From Roseivirga thermotolerans (lineage in GTDB: Bacteria; Bacteroidota; Bacteroidia; Cytophagales; Cyclobacteriaceae): a stretch of DNA of 64,000 nucleotides. A program made the translations under genes and the position numbers. The stretch covers positions 310,001 to 374,000 of the forward strand of contig NZ_BNAG01000003.1 in the NCBI RefSeq assembly GCF_014653175.1. The letters are read 5' to 3'. This document shows positions 45,174 through 53,485 of this stretch, one piece after another. Below the pieces are notes generated by a model, which saw only the letters and a list, made by a program, of their open reading frames with translations, ran no database searches and was not told the origin of the DNA. Numbering within the stretch: position 1 is the first letter of the stretch; every line of letters begins with the position of its first letter.

Positions 45174-46193
45174 ATGATCATGAAAAGAATTAACAGACTT
45201 TTAATAGCCGGCCTTATGTTGTTTAGTACAACCTTTGGCCTAAAGGCACAATTGGATTTCGATTCGTTTTTGGAGGCTGGTATTGTAGATGCCAACAAAC
45301 TTCTTCAAAACTACATGCAGCCTGCCTTCGAAGGTTTTGGCTATGGCCTGGCCAGCGGATGGTACAACACGGCTAAAACTCACAAAACTCTCGGTTTCGA
45401 TTTATCTCTGACTATTTCTGCGGCTCGTGTGCCTTCCTCGGCCGAGTTTTTCACCTTCAGAAATTCAGACTACAGCAATGTGCGATACGATGGTGGTGCT
45501 TCTGTGGATATTCCAACCATGTTTGGTCCCAATCTTGGCGCAGACGACCTGCCACAGCTAACTTTTCTTGACCCCGATACTGGCGATGAGATTGTGAGAA
45601 TTTCTGCGCCTACCGGTTTAGGGGTTGAAGAAGGCTTTATGCCCTTCAATGCTGTGCCGGTGCCAATGGCACAAATAGGTATTGGTTTACCTAAGGGCTT
45701 TGAGCTTAAGCTACGGTATGTTCCTGAGCAAACTATTGAAGAAGATGGTAGCGTGAAGCTTTTTGGTATTGGCCTAATGCACGATATTAAGCAGTGGTTG
45801 CCGGGTGAAAAAATTCTTCCTTTTGATCTTTCGGCCTTTGTAGGTTACACCAGCATGACCGCTCAAGCGTTCATAGATGTAGATCAGGATCAGGTAGCCG
45901 AGTTCGATGCCAGCTCCCTGGTAGTACAAGCGGTAATTTCTAAGAAAATACTCTTCATGACGGCTTTTGCCGGTCTTGGATACTCAAACTACGATATCGG
46001 ACTTAATCTACTCGGTACATATACTACCGAAACTTCATCGTTTACTGATCCTATAAGCCTGAGCTACAAGAACAATGGAATAAGAACCAATGTTGGAGTT
46101 CGAATGAAACTTCTTTTCCTTACCCTCACCGGTGAATACGCCTTCCAGGAGTACAACACCATGTCTTTGGGTGTGGGCTTTTCTTTCAGATAA
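45174..46193 (+). CDS. DUF6588 family secreted/outer-membrane protein
   Basis: 339 residues; ATGs at 45174 and 45180 are both possible. A signal peptide (about 1-26, GLKAQ) precedes a chain with many alternating hydrophobic strands and an aromatic C-terminus (MSLGVGFSFR), fitting a barrel-like envelope protein. FEGFGYGLASGWYNTAKTHK near the N-terminus is characteristic of DUF6588. Function unknown. A strong terminator follows. Confidence 0.78.
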   Translation: MIMKRINRLLIAGLMLFSTTFGLKAQLDFDSFLEAGIVDANKLLQNYMQPAFEGFGYGLASGWYNTAKTHKTLGFDLSLTISAARVPSSAEFFTFRNSDYSNVRYDGGASVDIPTMFGPNLGADDLPQLTFLDPDTGDEIVRISAPTGLGVEEGFMPFNAVPVPMAQIGIGLPKGFELKLRYVPEQTIEEDGSVKLFGIGLMHDIKQWLPGEKILPFDLSAFVGYTSMTAQAFIDVDQDQVAEFDASSLVVQAVISKKILFMTAFAGLGYSNYDIGLNLLGTYTTETSSFTDPISLSYKNNGIRTNVGVRMKLLFLTLTGEYAFQEYNTMSLGVGFSFR

Positions 46194-46213
46194 GATAAGC
46201 AAGAGAAAAGTTA

Positions 46214-46250
46214 AAAAAGGCTGCTTTGGTTTTACTAAGGCAGCCTTTTT
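46214..46250. terminator. Rho-independent terminator after the DUF6588 gene
   Basis: AAAAAGGCTGC (46214-46224) pairs with GCAGCCTTTTT (46240-46250), and inner bases extend the stem. It has T-runs in both directions and lies between converging genes. Confidence 0.85.
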
Positions 46251-46302
46251 CTTGTGTGGTAAGAAAGGTAACAGGCTTCTTAAAGAAGCGGAGTATATTT
46301 TT

Positions 46303-47076
46303 TTACCTGCCTTTAAAGTCAGGCTTTCTTTTTTCTACAAAGGCATTCATGCCTTCTTTCTGGTCTTCAGAAGCAAATAACATGTAGAAGTTTTTTCGCT
46401 CAAAATGGAGGCCTTCTTCCAAATGAACTTCAAACGATCGTTTAACAGACTCTTTGGCCATTTGCACAGCAATGGGCGACATTGCGGCAATTTCAGAGGC
46501 TAGTTTTGTGGCTTCTTCCAGATATAGTTCAACCGGCACTATTTTGTTCACTAGTTTATACCTGAGAGCTTCTTCAGCATCGATAAACTTTCCTGTAAGT
46601 ACCAGTTCCATAGCCTTAGCTTTACCTAAAGCTTTGGTAAGGCGCTGCGTTCCTCCGGCTCCGGGCATCACACCAATTTTAATTTCAGGTTGCCCGAACT
46701 GAGCTGTTTCTGAAGCCACAATCATGTCGCAGGTCATGGCCAACTCGCAACCGCCTCCCAGGGCAAAGCCAGAGACAGCTGCTATAATTGGCTTGCGGGT
46801 TTTATTTATCTGATCCCAGGTGCTGAACTGATCGACCTTCCACATGTCTATGGTTCCTTTGCCAGCCATTTGCTTAATATCGGCACCGGCAGCAAATGCT
46901 CGTTCGTTTCCGGTAAGAATAATTACCCGAACATTGTCGTCATTATCTAGTTCTTTCAGGGCATCGCGCAGTTCGCCCATGAGCTGCAAATTCAGAGCGT
47001 TTAATTCTTTGGGTCGGTTAAGCTCAATTAAAGCAATGTATGGTGCGTGATCTTTGGTTACTTTTATAAATTCCAT
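46303..47076 (-). CDS. Enoyl-CoA hydratase (crotonase)
   Basis: 257 residues. Oxyanion-hole segments FAAGADIKQMA and GFALGGGCELAMTCD are complete, and the two catalytic glutamates are present in the usual places (CELAM and GQPEIKIGVMPGAGG). It ends EKRKPDFKGR. This is a standard short-chain enoyl-CoA hydratase of beta-oxidation. It is divergent from the LMW-PTP gene with 43 bases between starts. Confidence 0.92.
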   Translation of the reverse strand: MEFIKVTKDHAPYIALIELNRPKELNALNLQLMGELRDALKELDNDDNVRVIILTGNERAFAAGADIKQMAGKGTIDMWKVDQFSTWDQINKTRKPIIAAVSGFALGGGCELAMTCDMIVASETAQFGQPEIKIGVMPGAGGTQRLTKALGKAKAMELVLTGKFIDAEEALRYKLVNKIVPVELYLEEATKLASEIAAMSPIAVQMAKESVKRSFEVHLEEGLHFERKNFYMLFASEDQKEGMNAFVEKRKPDFKGR

Positions 47077-47119
47077 AGGTTTGATCGTTCAGAATGCTAA
47101 GTTAAAACAGTATGGTAAA

Positions 47120-47602
47120 ATGGCTCAAGTGAAAGTGTTATTTGTGTGTTTGGGAAATATATGTCGCTCTCCGTTGGCCGAAGGTATTTTTCGGAACAAA
47201 ATTGAGAAAAAAGGAATGGCCAGTCGGTTTGTAGTAGACTCGTGTGGTACTGCGGCTTATCATGTTGGGGAGCATCCTGATGGCAGGTCTGTGGCTAATG
47301 CCAGAAAAAATGGTGTGGAGTACGACCATTTGGGAAGGCAACTGAAAGAACAGGACTTCTATCGCTTTGACTATATACTGGCTATGGATGAATATAACCT
47401 GGCCGATATTCACCGACTACAGCCTGCCGATGCTAAAGCACAGGTAATGATGATGAGGGCCTTCGACCCAATGGATGAGAACGCCAATGTTCCCGACCCA
47501 TACTATGGCGGAGAAGATGGGTTTCAGCTAGTGTTTGAAATACTGGAAAGGTCTACCGAACATCTTCTGGCCCGGCTTATGAAAGATCATTCCCTTAGCT
47601 AA
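47120..47602 (+). CDS. Low-molecular-weight protein-tyrosine-phosphatase family enzyme
   Basis: 160 residues from ATG 47120; an earlier in-frame start at 47054 would run into the divergent crotonase gene. The P-loop CLGNICRSP begins with C10 and has R16, and the general acid lies in VPDPYYGG (D126). Some members dephosphorylate tyrosine, others were reported to act on ribulosamine/erythrulosamine 5-phosphates. The fructosamine-kinase-like gene starts on the last base of the stop, supporting the second view here. Confidence 0.9.
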   Translation: MAQVKVLFVCLGNICRSPLAEGIFRNKIEKKGMASRFVVDSCGTAAYHVGEHPDGRSVANARKNGVEYDHLGRQLKEQDFYRFDYILAMDEYNLADIHRLQPADAKAQVMMMRAFDPMDENANVPDPYYGGEDGFQLVFEILERSTEHLLARLMKDHSLS

Positions 47603-48480
47603 TGCACGATTATTATACCGAATTGCTTGGAAGTATGTTGTTTCAGGTGCTGGGCGATGACCTGACCATTGAAGGTATACTTATGCAAAGTGGTGGCGAT
47701 ATTAATATGGCCGTTTGTGTGCAAACCGCGCACGGTGATTTTTTTGTGAAATGGCACGAGGGAGGGTATGAAGACATGATGGAAAAAGAGGCACTTGGCC
47801 TTAAGCTACTCAAGAAAGTTCCCGGTCTTAAAGTACCTGAAGTGTTCGGCCATGGCCGCTTGAATGATATCTCGTTTTTGGTATTGGAGTTTTTGGAAAG
47901 AGGCAGAGAAGATGAAGTCTATTGGACCCGCCTTGGTGAGGCCCTGGCCGAACTACACCGCGTAAAGGGAGATAGCTTTGGTTTAGACCATGACAATTAC
48001 ATTGGTAGGTTGCAGCAATGCAATAAACCAACTCAAGATTGGGTATCGTTTTTTGCAGAATTTCGTTTGAACGCGCAGCTGGGTCTGGCTATTTATAATC
48101 AGCAGGTCAATCAGGAGTTTGTTAGAGATTTTAAGCAGTTTCTGCATAAACTGCCCGGATTAATGCCCGAATCGGAGCCTTCGTTGCTGCATGGCGATCT
48201 TTGGAGCGGCAATGCTTTTGGTTCTACCAAGGGCCCCGCGTTGTTCGATCCGGCTGTGTACTATGGTGCCCGCGAAATGGATTTGGCCATGACCCGTCTG
48301 TTTGGAGGGTTCAATCAGCGGTTTTATGAAGCATATGATGCAATCTACCCCTTGCCCGATGATTTCGATGCTCTGGTGGAAATATATAATCTATACCCAC
48401 TGATGGTGCATGTAAATCTCTTTGGAGCCAACTCGGGTTATCTGGGCTCTGTCTGGAGAACCATTAAGAGGTATATATAG
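47602..48480 (+). CDS. Fructosamine/ketosamine-3-kinase family protein
   Basis: 292 residues of the aminoglycoside-kinase-like fold. The catalytic loop LLHGDLWSGN (near 194-203) and the metal-binding LFDPAVYYGAREMD (near 213-226) match the fructosamine kinase family. These enzymes phosphorylate sugars attached to protein amines, which leads to spontaneous release of the sugar. Translationally coupled to the phosphatase gene (TAATG). A repair system for glycated proteins is the inferred joint role. Confidence 0.88.
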   Translation: MHDYYTELLGSMLFQVLGDDLTIEGILMQSGGDINMAVCVQTAHGDFFVKWHEGGYEDMMEKEALGLKLLKKVPGLKVPEVFGHGRLNDISFLVLEFLERGREDEVYWTRLGEALAELHRVKGDSFGLDHDNYIGRLQQCNKPTQDWVSFFAEFRLNAQLGLAIYNQQVNQEFVRDFKQFLHKLPGLMPESEPSLLHGDLWSGNAFGSTKGPALFDPAVYYGAREMDLAMTRLFGGFNQRFYEAYDAIYPLPDDFDALVEIYNLYPLMVHVNLFGANSGYLGSVWRTIKRYI

Positions 48481-48528
48481 TCGCTGGTCAATAGTTACAG
48501 ATCATTCCCTAAATGGCATCAACAATAT

Positions 48529-49791
48529 CTAGTTAACTTTATAAACCATCTGGAAGTTATTTCTGGAACGCTGTTCAATAATCACCTGCTTGCCCTGCAT
48601 CAACTCGTTAATTGTTTCTTGATTGTAGTTCTTTACGGTAATCATTTCCAAGCCCTCGTTGTAGTAAATGTTGAATTCTTCCATAAGAGCCGTGCGCAAC
48701 TGCTCGCGCTTTTTGGGGTTGTCATCCATGCAAACGGTAAAAGTAATGGCCGAATTTTGCATGAGATTAATGGATAGGTTCAGTCGTTTGATGTGCTCAA
48801 ATATGGTATAGATGTGATGTTCATTAATGAATGAAAAGTCGCTGATTTTAAAGGAAATAACCGTTTGCTTGTCTTTATGAATGATGGCCGGGTTTAAGTT
48901 GGGCACCTGGCATTCTTCGATTACCGTGCCACTGGCTTCCACCTGTTGAAAAGAGCGAACAAACAGTGGGATTTTCTTTTGTGCAAGTGGTTTGATGGTT
49001 TTGGGATGAATAACCGTAGCACCATAGTAAGTCATTTCGGCTGCCTCTTTATAAGGCAGTCGCTCATAGAGTTTGGTATTTTCAAATTTTTTAGGATCGG
49101 CATTGAGCACTCCGGGAACATCCTTCCAGATGGTTACCGACTCTGCGTTCATGCAAGTGGCAAATATAGCTGCGCTAAAATCGCTGCCTTCCCGACCAAG
49201 TGTAGTGGTATTATACTTGGCATTACTTCCTATAAACCCTTGCGTGAGCACTATCTTGTCTTTGAGTAGCGGAACTACTTGCGATTTAATCATGGCCTGG
49301 CTGGCACCCCAATCTACCATGGCCTGCCGGTGTGTGTTGTTGGTTTTTACCACTTTGCGAGCATCTACCCATTCATTGGTAATGCCTTGATGGGTTAGGT
49401 AAGCCGAAATAATTTTGGTGGATATAACCTCGGCAAGCGATACGGTTTGATCATAGATAAAATCATAGCCGGTGGCCGAACTGTAACTGTTTAGCCGCAT
49501 CACCAATTGCTCGTAAATCTCTTCCAGGTCTTCCTGAAGCTGCTTTTGAGTAGCAATTTCCAGCCCTTTTACAATAGATAAGTGGAAGTTCTTTACGTCT
49601 TCAATGGCCTCTTCAAAAGGTTCCTGATCAATGGTTTTTGCTAAAATGGCTTCGAAGGCATTGGTCATTTTACCCATAGCAGAAACCACAACTACCAACT
49701 GCTCATTCTGGTGTGCCGCAATTATGCGAGCCATGTTCTGTACCGACTGGGCATCTTTTACAGAAGCTCCACCAAACTTAAATACTTTCAA
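48529..49791 (-). CDS. Aspartate kinase (monofunctional)
   Basis: 420 residues. KFGGASVKDA (4-13) is the ATP-binding start, followed by VSAMGKMTN and the substrate-binding region TLGREGSDFSAA; the last ~120 residues are a pair of ACT-type regulatory domains. It phosphorylates aspartate at the head of lysine, methionine and threonine synthesis. No homoserine dehydrogenase domain is attached. Divergent from fbp. Confidence 0.93.
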   Translation of the reverse strand: MKVFKFGGASVKDAQSVQNMARIIAAHQNEQLVVVVSAMGKMTNAFEAILAKTIDQEPFEEAIEDVKNFHLSIVKGLEIATQKQLQEDLEEIYEQLVMRLNSYSSATGYDFIYDQTVSLAEVISTKIISAYLTHQGITNEWVDARKVVKTNNTHRQAMVDWGASQAMIKSQVVPLLKDKIVLTQGFIGSNAKYNTTTLGREGSDFSAAIFATCMNAESVTIWKDVPGVLNADPKKFENTKLYERLPYKEAAEMTYYGATVIHPKTIKPLAQKKIPLFVRSFQQVEASGTVIEECQVPNLNPAIIHKDKQTVISFKISDFSFINEHHIYTIFEHIKRLNLSINLMQNSAITFTVCMDDNPKKREQLRTALMEEFNIYYNEGLEMITVKNYNQETINELMQGKQVIIEQRSRNNFQMVYKVN

Positions 49792-49834
49792 GTGACCTTT
49801 TTAAATTTTACTATTTTCGCGCAAGTTATTAACG

Positions 49835-49850
49835 TTTGATTAGAATCAAA
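49835..49850. promoter_or_regulatory. Palindrome between aspartokinase and fbp genes
   Basis: TTTGATT and AATCAAA are separated by two bases, giving a perfect 16-base palindrome 13 bases before the fbp ATG. It may be an operator for fbp, aspartokinase or both. Confidence 0.4.
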
Positions 49851-49863
49851 TTATAACTCACCC

Positions 49864-50856
49864 ATGGGAAAAGCTGAAAATTCGAGAATTGCCCTTCCGG
49901 TAGGCTCTAATCTCGACAGGTTCATAAACAAGAACCAAGAGGCATTTAAATATGCCACCGGAGAATTGTCACAACTGATTCGCGATTTGGCCTATGCAGG
50001 CAAGGTAGTGAACCGGGAAATCAACCGGGCCGGCTTAGCGGGCATCACCGGTGCCTACGGTTCGGAAAATGTGCAAGGGGAGGAGCAACAAAACCTCGAT
50101 GTAGCTGCTAATATTCGGTTTACCAGAGCTCTCCAAAAAGGAGGAGAAGTAGCCGCTATTATTTCTGAGGAGGATGAGGACATTATTGATCTCAACAACC
50201 CCAGGTCTAAATACATTATCGCCATAGATCCTCTCGATGGATCGTCTAATATTGATGTGAACGTTTCTATCGGTACTATCTTTAGTATATATAGGCGTAT
50301 TTCGCCCCTCGGTAGTCCTGTGCAGATGGAAGATGTGCTCCAGGCGGGTAAACATCAGGTGGCGGCAGGCTATATTTTATATGGCTCGTCTACAATGTTT
50401 GTATACACCACCGGCAAGGGGGTCAATGGGTTTACCTATGAGCCAAGCCTTGGCGAATACATACTTTCGCACCAGAACATGAAAATGCCTAAGGACGGAA
50501 CCATTTATTCGGTAAATGAGGGTTCGTATAATTCCTTTGGTCCCGAGGTAAAGAAGTATATAGAGAAATGTAAGGAGCGCGGATACTCTGCCCGTTACAT
50601 TGGCTCATTGGTAGCCGATTTTCATAGAAACTTGCTCAAAGGAGGTATTTACTTTTACCCATCTACAAGCAAAGCACCTAACGGTAAGTTAAGGCTTATG
50701 TATGAGTGCAATGCCTTGGCATTTATTGCAGAGCAGGCCGGAGGAAAAGCTACTGACGGAAAGAACCGAATTCTCGATATCGAGCCGGAAAGTCTGCACC
50801 AGCGTGTTCCCTTCTATGTGGGTAGCAAGCATATGGTAGAAGAGGCTTCGAGGTAG
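49864..50856 (+). CDS. fbp: Fructose-1,6-bisphosphatase class 1
   Basis: 330 residues, usual length. The metal-binding motif [12 protein letters not shown] (122-133) is exact, with EEDE upstream and GGIYFYP / [13 protein letters not shown] near the C-terminus. It hydrolyses fructose 1,6-bisphosphate in gluconeogenesis. Confidence 0.96.
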   Translation: MGKAENSRIALPVGSNLDRFINKNQEAFKYATGELSQLIRDLAYAGKVVNREINRAGLAGITGAYGSENVQGEEQQNLDVAANIRFTRALQKGGEVAAIISEEDEDIIDLNNPRSKYIIAIDPLDGSSNIDVNVSIGTIFSIYRRISPLGSPVQMEDVLQAGKHQVAAGYILYGSSTMFVYTTGKGVNGFTYEPSLGEYILSHQNMKMPKDGTIYSVNEGSYNSFGPEVKKYIEKCKERGYSARYIGSLVADFHRNLLKGGIYFYPSTSKAPNGKLRLMYECNALAFIAEQAGGKATDGKNRILDIEPESLHQRVPFYVGSKHMVEEASR

Positions 50857-50860
50857 TTTG

Positions 50861-50927
50861 TGGTTCACGATTCATGGTTTATAGTTCATGGTTCACGGAT
50901 TATAGTTCATGGATCATGGTTCATGGT
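50861..50927. repeat. Tandem degenerate TTCATGG repeats
   Basis: About seven copies of the heptamer-like unit TTCAYGG (GTTCACG, ATTCATGG, AGTTCATGG and so on) occur in 67 bases just after fbp; TTATAGTTCATGG occurs twice. The rest of the gap to 51077 has no gene, only a weak hairpin near 51044-51062. Confidence 0.75.
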
Positions 50928-51077
50928 TTTTCGTGTCAGTAATGAGCTGATCACAAAGGTGGCGCCTTGCGGTAGGTAGAGAAGTAGCGTCAGTTCACGG
51001 AAGAAACAGGGGGAAGAATAGTGGACAATGGGGGAGCTTGCTTTTGCCTAAGCCAGAGGCAAGCGCTTATTGGTTGG

Positions 51078-51404
51078 CTACTTGCTGTATTTCTTTCTGA
51101 ACTCCACTTTTAGCAGTTCGCGTTCAATAATCATCTTGGTAATAACAGAGGCGGGGTTGTCTGTAGAGGTGGCCAGAGCTTCTTTGAGCTTTTCTTCGGA
51201 AACATCGATTCTATAGAGCACATTAACCAGTTGCTGAAAGTCTTTGGCTAAGAGGTCTTCTACCACTCGCATGATTTTTAAAAACGCCTCTTCGTAGGTG
51301 TACTCCTTTTTTTTGGCCAGTTGCAGGTAATCCTTGTCGAGCTGAAAATCCTTCTCGAAAAGCTTTAAACTCTGCTTGATATCTTTAGAATCAGACATGA
51401 TCAA
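51078..51404 (-). CDS. Small helical protein of unknown function
   Basis: 108 residues (ATG 51404; a second ATG at 51398 gives MSDSKD). The chain is charged and helical with no membrane segment or catalytic motif: KKKEYTYEEAFLKIMRVVED and the C-terminal ERELLKVEFRKKYSK. Its size and charge would suit a regulatory or scaffolding role, but no family was recognised. It lies downstream of the DUF5606 gene but is separated from it by a repeat element and a hairpin. Confidence 0.65.
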   Translation of the reverse strand: MIMSDSKDIKQSLKLFEKDFQLDKDYLQLAKKKEYTYEEAFLKIMRVVEDLLAKDFQQLVNVLYRIDVSEEKLKEALATSTDNPASVITKMIIERELLKVEFRKKYSK

Positions 51405-51459
51405 ATTTAGGTAAAAGAGTTTTTCTAATTGTTAATGGGTGTATTAAGAAAACGAAAAA

Positions 51460-51480
51460 TGCCACCGCTTTCGGGTGGCA
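51460..51480 (-). terminator. Possible terminator on the minus strand
   Basis: TGCCACC (51460-51466) pairs with GGTGGCA (51474-51480), loop of 7; on the minus strand it is followed by an A/T-rich tract reading TTTTTCG. It could end the DUF5606 transcript. Confidence 0.5.
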
Positions 51481-51505
51481 CTTAGTATGTTTTTGGTTAT
51501 TTCAT

Positions 51506-51595
51506 CGTCACCCTGAACCTGTCTGCCGAAAGGCAGGCTTGTTTTATGGTCTTTGCATGCTGAAAGGTAGATTCTGAAATAAATTCAGAATGACG
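51506..51595. repeat. REP-like inverted repeat element
   Basis: CGTCACCCTGAA (51506-51517) and TTCAGAATGACG (51584-51595) are near-perfect inverted termini, and an internal hairpin CTGCC-GAAA-GGCAG lies between them. Dispersed elements with CGTCA..CTGAA ends occur widely in Bacteroidota intergenic DNA. It ends 1 base from the DUF5606 stop codon. Confidence 0.6.
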
Positions 51596-51596
51596 A

Positions 51597-52034
51597 CTAC
51601 TCGGCCTCTTTTTCTTCTGGTGCTTCATCTGCCGGCTGCTCCATAAAAGATTCAGGAGCTATTTTGGCCAACAGGTTGTACCAGGTAACCAGTTTTTTGA
51701 TGTCAGACACATATACGCGGTCCTCATCATAGTCGGGCAATATGTGCTTTAAAAAAGACTTCAGCTCTTCTCCGTCTGAGTTTTTATCCAGCCCCGTATC
51801 TCCTTCAAACTCTTCATGAATTTTTCGCATTACTTCAATAAGAGGAGTTGAGCCTTCCTGGGTATGGGTGTAGATAGAGATTTCAGATAAAATTGAAACT
51901 CTGGCATCGGCCCCTACTACCAGCTTGGTTTTCTTATCATCGAGCGATTCTAAAATTACACCTGCTTTAGAGGGTTTCAGTACCTTAAATAATCCGCCTT
52001 TTCCGGCTACTGCTGCTATCTCACCAAAATTCAT
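51597..52034 (-). CDS. DUF5606 family protein
   Basis: 145 residues. MNFGEIAAVAGKGGLFKVLK and RVSILSEISIYTHTQEGS are characteristic of DUF5606, a Bacteroidota family with no assigned function. The C-terminus is acidic. It lies 59 bases downstream of engB on the same strand. Confidence 0.8.
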   Translation of the reverse strand: MNFGEIAAVAGKGGLFKVLKPSKAGVILESLDDKKTKLVVGADARVSILSEISIYTHTQEGSTPLIEVMRKIHEEFEGDTGLDKNSDGEELKSFLKHILPDYDEDRVYVSDIKKLVTWYNLLAKIAPESFMEQPADEAPEEKEAE

Positions 52035-52093
52035 ATTGTTCTCAATTTATGCGGCAAAGTAAGTTTTAGTACAATCGAAAGACAAACAAAAAA

Positions 52094-52684
52094 TCAATTT
52101 TCAAGAAGTGATTGAATATAGCTTGTGATTTGTTCTTTACCCAGGCCTGTCTCAGAAGAGGTCAGAAAAAATGGAGGCAATTCGGCCCAGTCTTTTTTCA
52201 TCACCCTCTTAAACTTGGCCATGTTTTGTTGCCCCTTGTTTACGGATTGTTTATCGGCCTTAGTAAACACCAAAGCGAAAGGCACTCCATTTTCTCCCAG
52301 CCAGGTAATAAATTCCAAATCGATTTTTTGAGGGTCCAGCCGTGAGTCAATCAACACAAAAACAATCTGCAAGCTCTCTCTGTGAACCAAATAGTCTTCG
52401 ATCATCAATGCCCAGGCATCTCTATTTTTTTTGCTGGTTTTGGCATAGCCATAGCCGGGCAAATCGACCAGATACCAAGAGTCATCGATCAAGAAATGAT
52501 TGATGAGCTGTGTTTTGCCGGGTTTTCCTGAGGTTTTGGCCAGGTTCTTTCGCCCAGTGAGCATATTAATGAGTGAAGATTTTCCCACGTTAGATCGACC
52601 AATAAAAGCAATCTCAAACTTATCCGGTTTTGGGCATTGGTCGTAGCTGGGGCTGCTTATCAGGTATGTGGCTTGTTCGAACAT
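52094..52684 (-). CDS. engB: Ribosome biogenesis GTP-binding protein EngB (YihA/YsxC)
   Basis: 196 residues. G1 GRSNVGKS (29-36), G3 DLPGYG and G4 FTKADK are intact, with the family length. It assists large-subunit assembly and is usually essential. Followed by the DUF5606 gene. Confidence 0.95.
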   Translation of the reverse strand: MFEQATYLISSPSYDQCPKPDKFEIAFIGRSNVGKSSLINMLTGRKNLAKTSGKPGKTQLINHFLIDDSWYLVDLPGYGYAKTSKKNRDAWALMIEDYLVHRESLQIVFVLIDSRLDPQKIDLEFITWLGENGVPFALVFTKADKQSVNKGQQNMAKFKRVMKKDWAELPPFFLTSSETGLGKEQITSYIQSLLEN

Positions 52685-52688
52685 TTCG

Positions 52689-52696
52689 CAAAGTTA
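52689..52696 (-). promoter_or_regulatory. -7 element (TAACTTTG) of engB
   Basis: The minus-strand octamer TAACTTTG fits TAnnTTTG and lies only 4 bases from the engB ATG, implying a nearly leaderless transcript or a chance match. Confidence 0.3.
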
Positions 52697-52888
52697 GGGC
52701 TTATTCTTTGTTTGCCATCAGGGTAAAAACCTTTCAGCTCTATCTTGCTATTTGTTTCTCTTGCAGAGAACGCTGTGAACAATTGGCCTGATGCCATGCC
52801 GGAAAACACGGCATTAGAGCTACATCCAAATAAACACTGAATGGGAGAAGTGTTGGCTCGGGGGTGTTAATGCTAATTAGACTGAGGT

Positions 52889-52918
52889 TTTGCTTTCCAT
52901 ACTAAACCTGTACCTTTG
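52889..52918 (+). promoter_or_regulatory. Promoter of the FKBP gene (TTTG, 18-base spacer, TACCTTTG)
   Basis: TTTG at 52889-52892 and TACCTTTG at 52911-52918 with 18 bases between match the Bacteroidota -33/-7 pair. The chosen ATG is 40 bases downstream, which supports it over an upstream in-frame start inside the promoter. Confidence 0.6.
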
Positions 52919-52958
52919 CAAATCCTTGATATTGAGGATTAATCAAAAACAACAAATT

Positions 52959-53387
52959 ATGCCAAAAGCAAAAAAAGGCGATAACGTAAAAGTGCACTAT
53001 ACCGGTAAGCTTAAAGATGGAACCATTTTCGACTCTTCTAAAGGTCGTGAACCATTGGCTTTTCAGGTTGGTGCCGGACAAATGATTAAGGGTTTTGATG
53101 CGGCTGTTGACGGTATGGAAATGGGAGATACTAAAGTGGCTGAAATTCCGGCTGCTGAGGCTTACGGAGAAGCAAGACAAGACCTGATTTTTGATGTGCC
53201 TAAGACAAATTTGCCGCCCGATTTAAAGCCAGAGGTAGGTCAGCAATTGGCCATGACTCAGCCCAACGGTCAACAAGTACCCGTAACCGTAGCTAAAGTT
53301 GAAGAAGACAAAGTAGTAATAGATGCCAACCATCAATTGGCAGGTAAAGACCTGGTGTTTGAAATTGAGTTGGTTGAAATAGCCTAG
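52959..53387 (+). CDS. FKBP-type peptidyl-prolyl isomerase (SlyD-like)
   Basis: 142 residues from ATG 52959; the upstream in-frame start at 52890 lies inside the promoter. The chain has the FKBP start VKVHYTGKLKDGTIFDSS, an insert-in-flap region (about 75-115) and the SlyD-type end VVIDANHQLAGKDLVFEIEL. It catalyses proline isomerisation and probably acts as a chaperone. No His-rich nickel tail is present. Confidence 0.92.
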   Translation: MPKAKKGDNVKVHYTGKLKDGTIFDSSKGREPLAFQVGAGQMIKGFDAAVDGMEMGDTKVAEIPAAEAYGEARQDLIFDVPKTNLPPDLKPEVGQQLAMTQPNGQQVPVTVAKVEEDKVVIDANHQLAGKDLVFEIELVEIA

Positions 53388-53485
53388 CTATTCTAAGAGT
53401 TCACCCGAAGGGAGGTGTGGCAGTGTTCGCTATTGGCTTTCGCAGTAAAGAAAGTTAACTCAGGCGCGCTGAAATGCCTCTCTTT

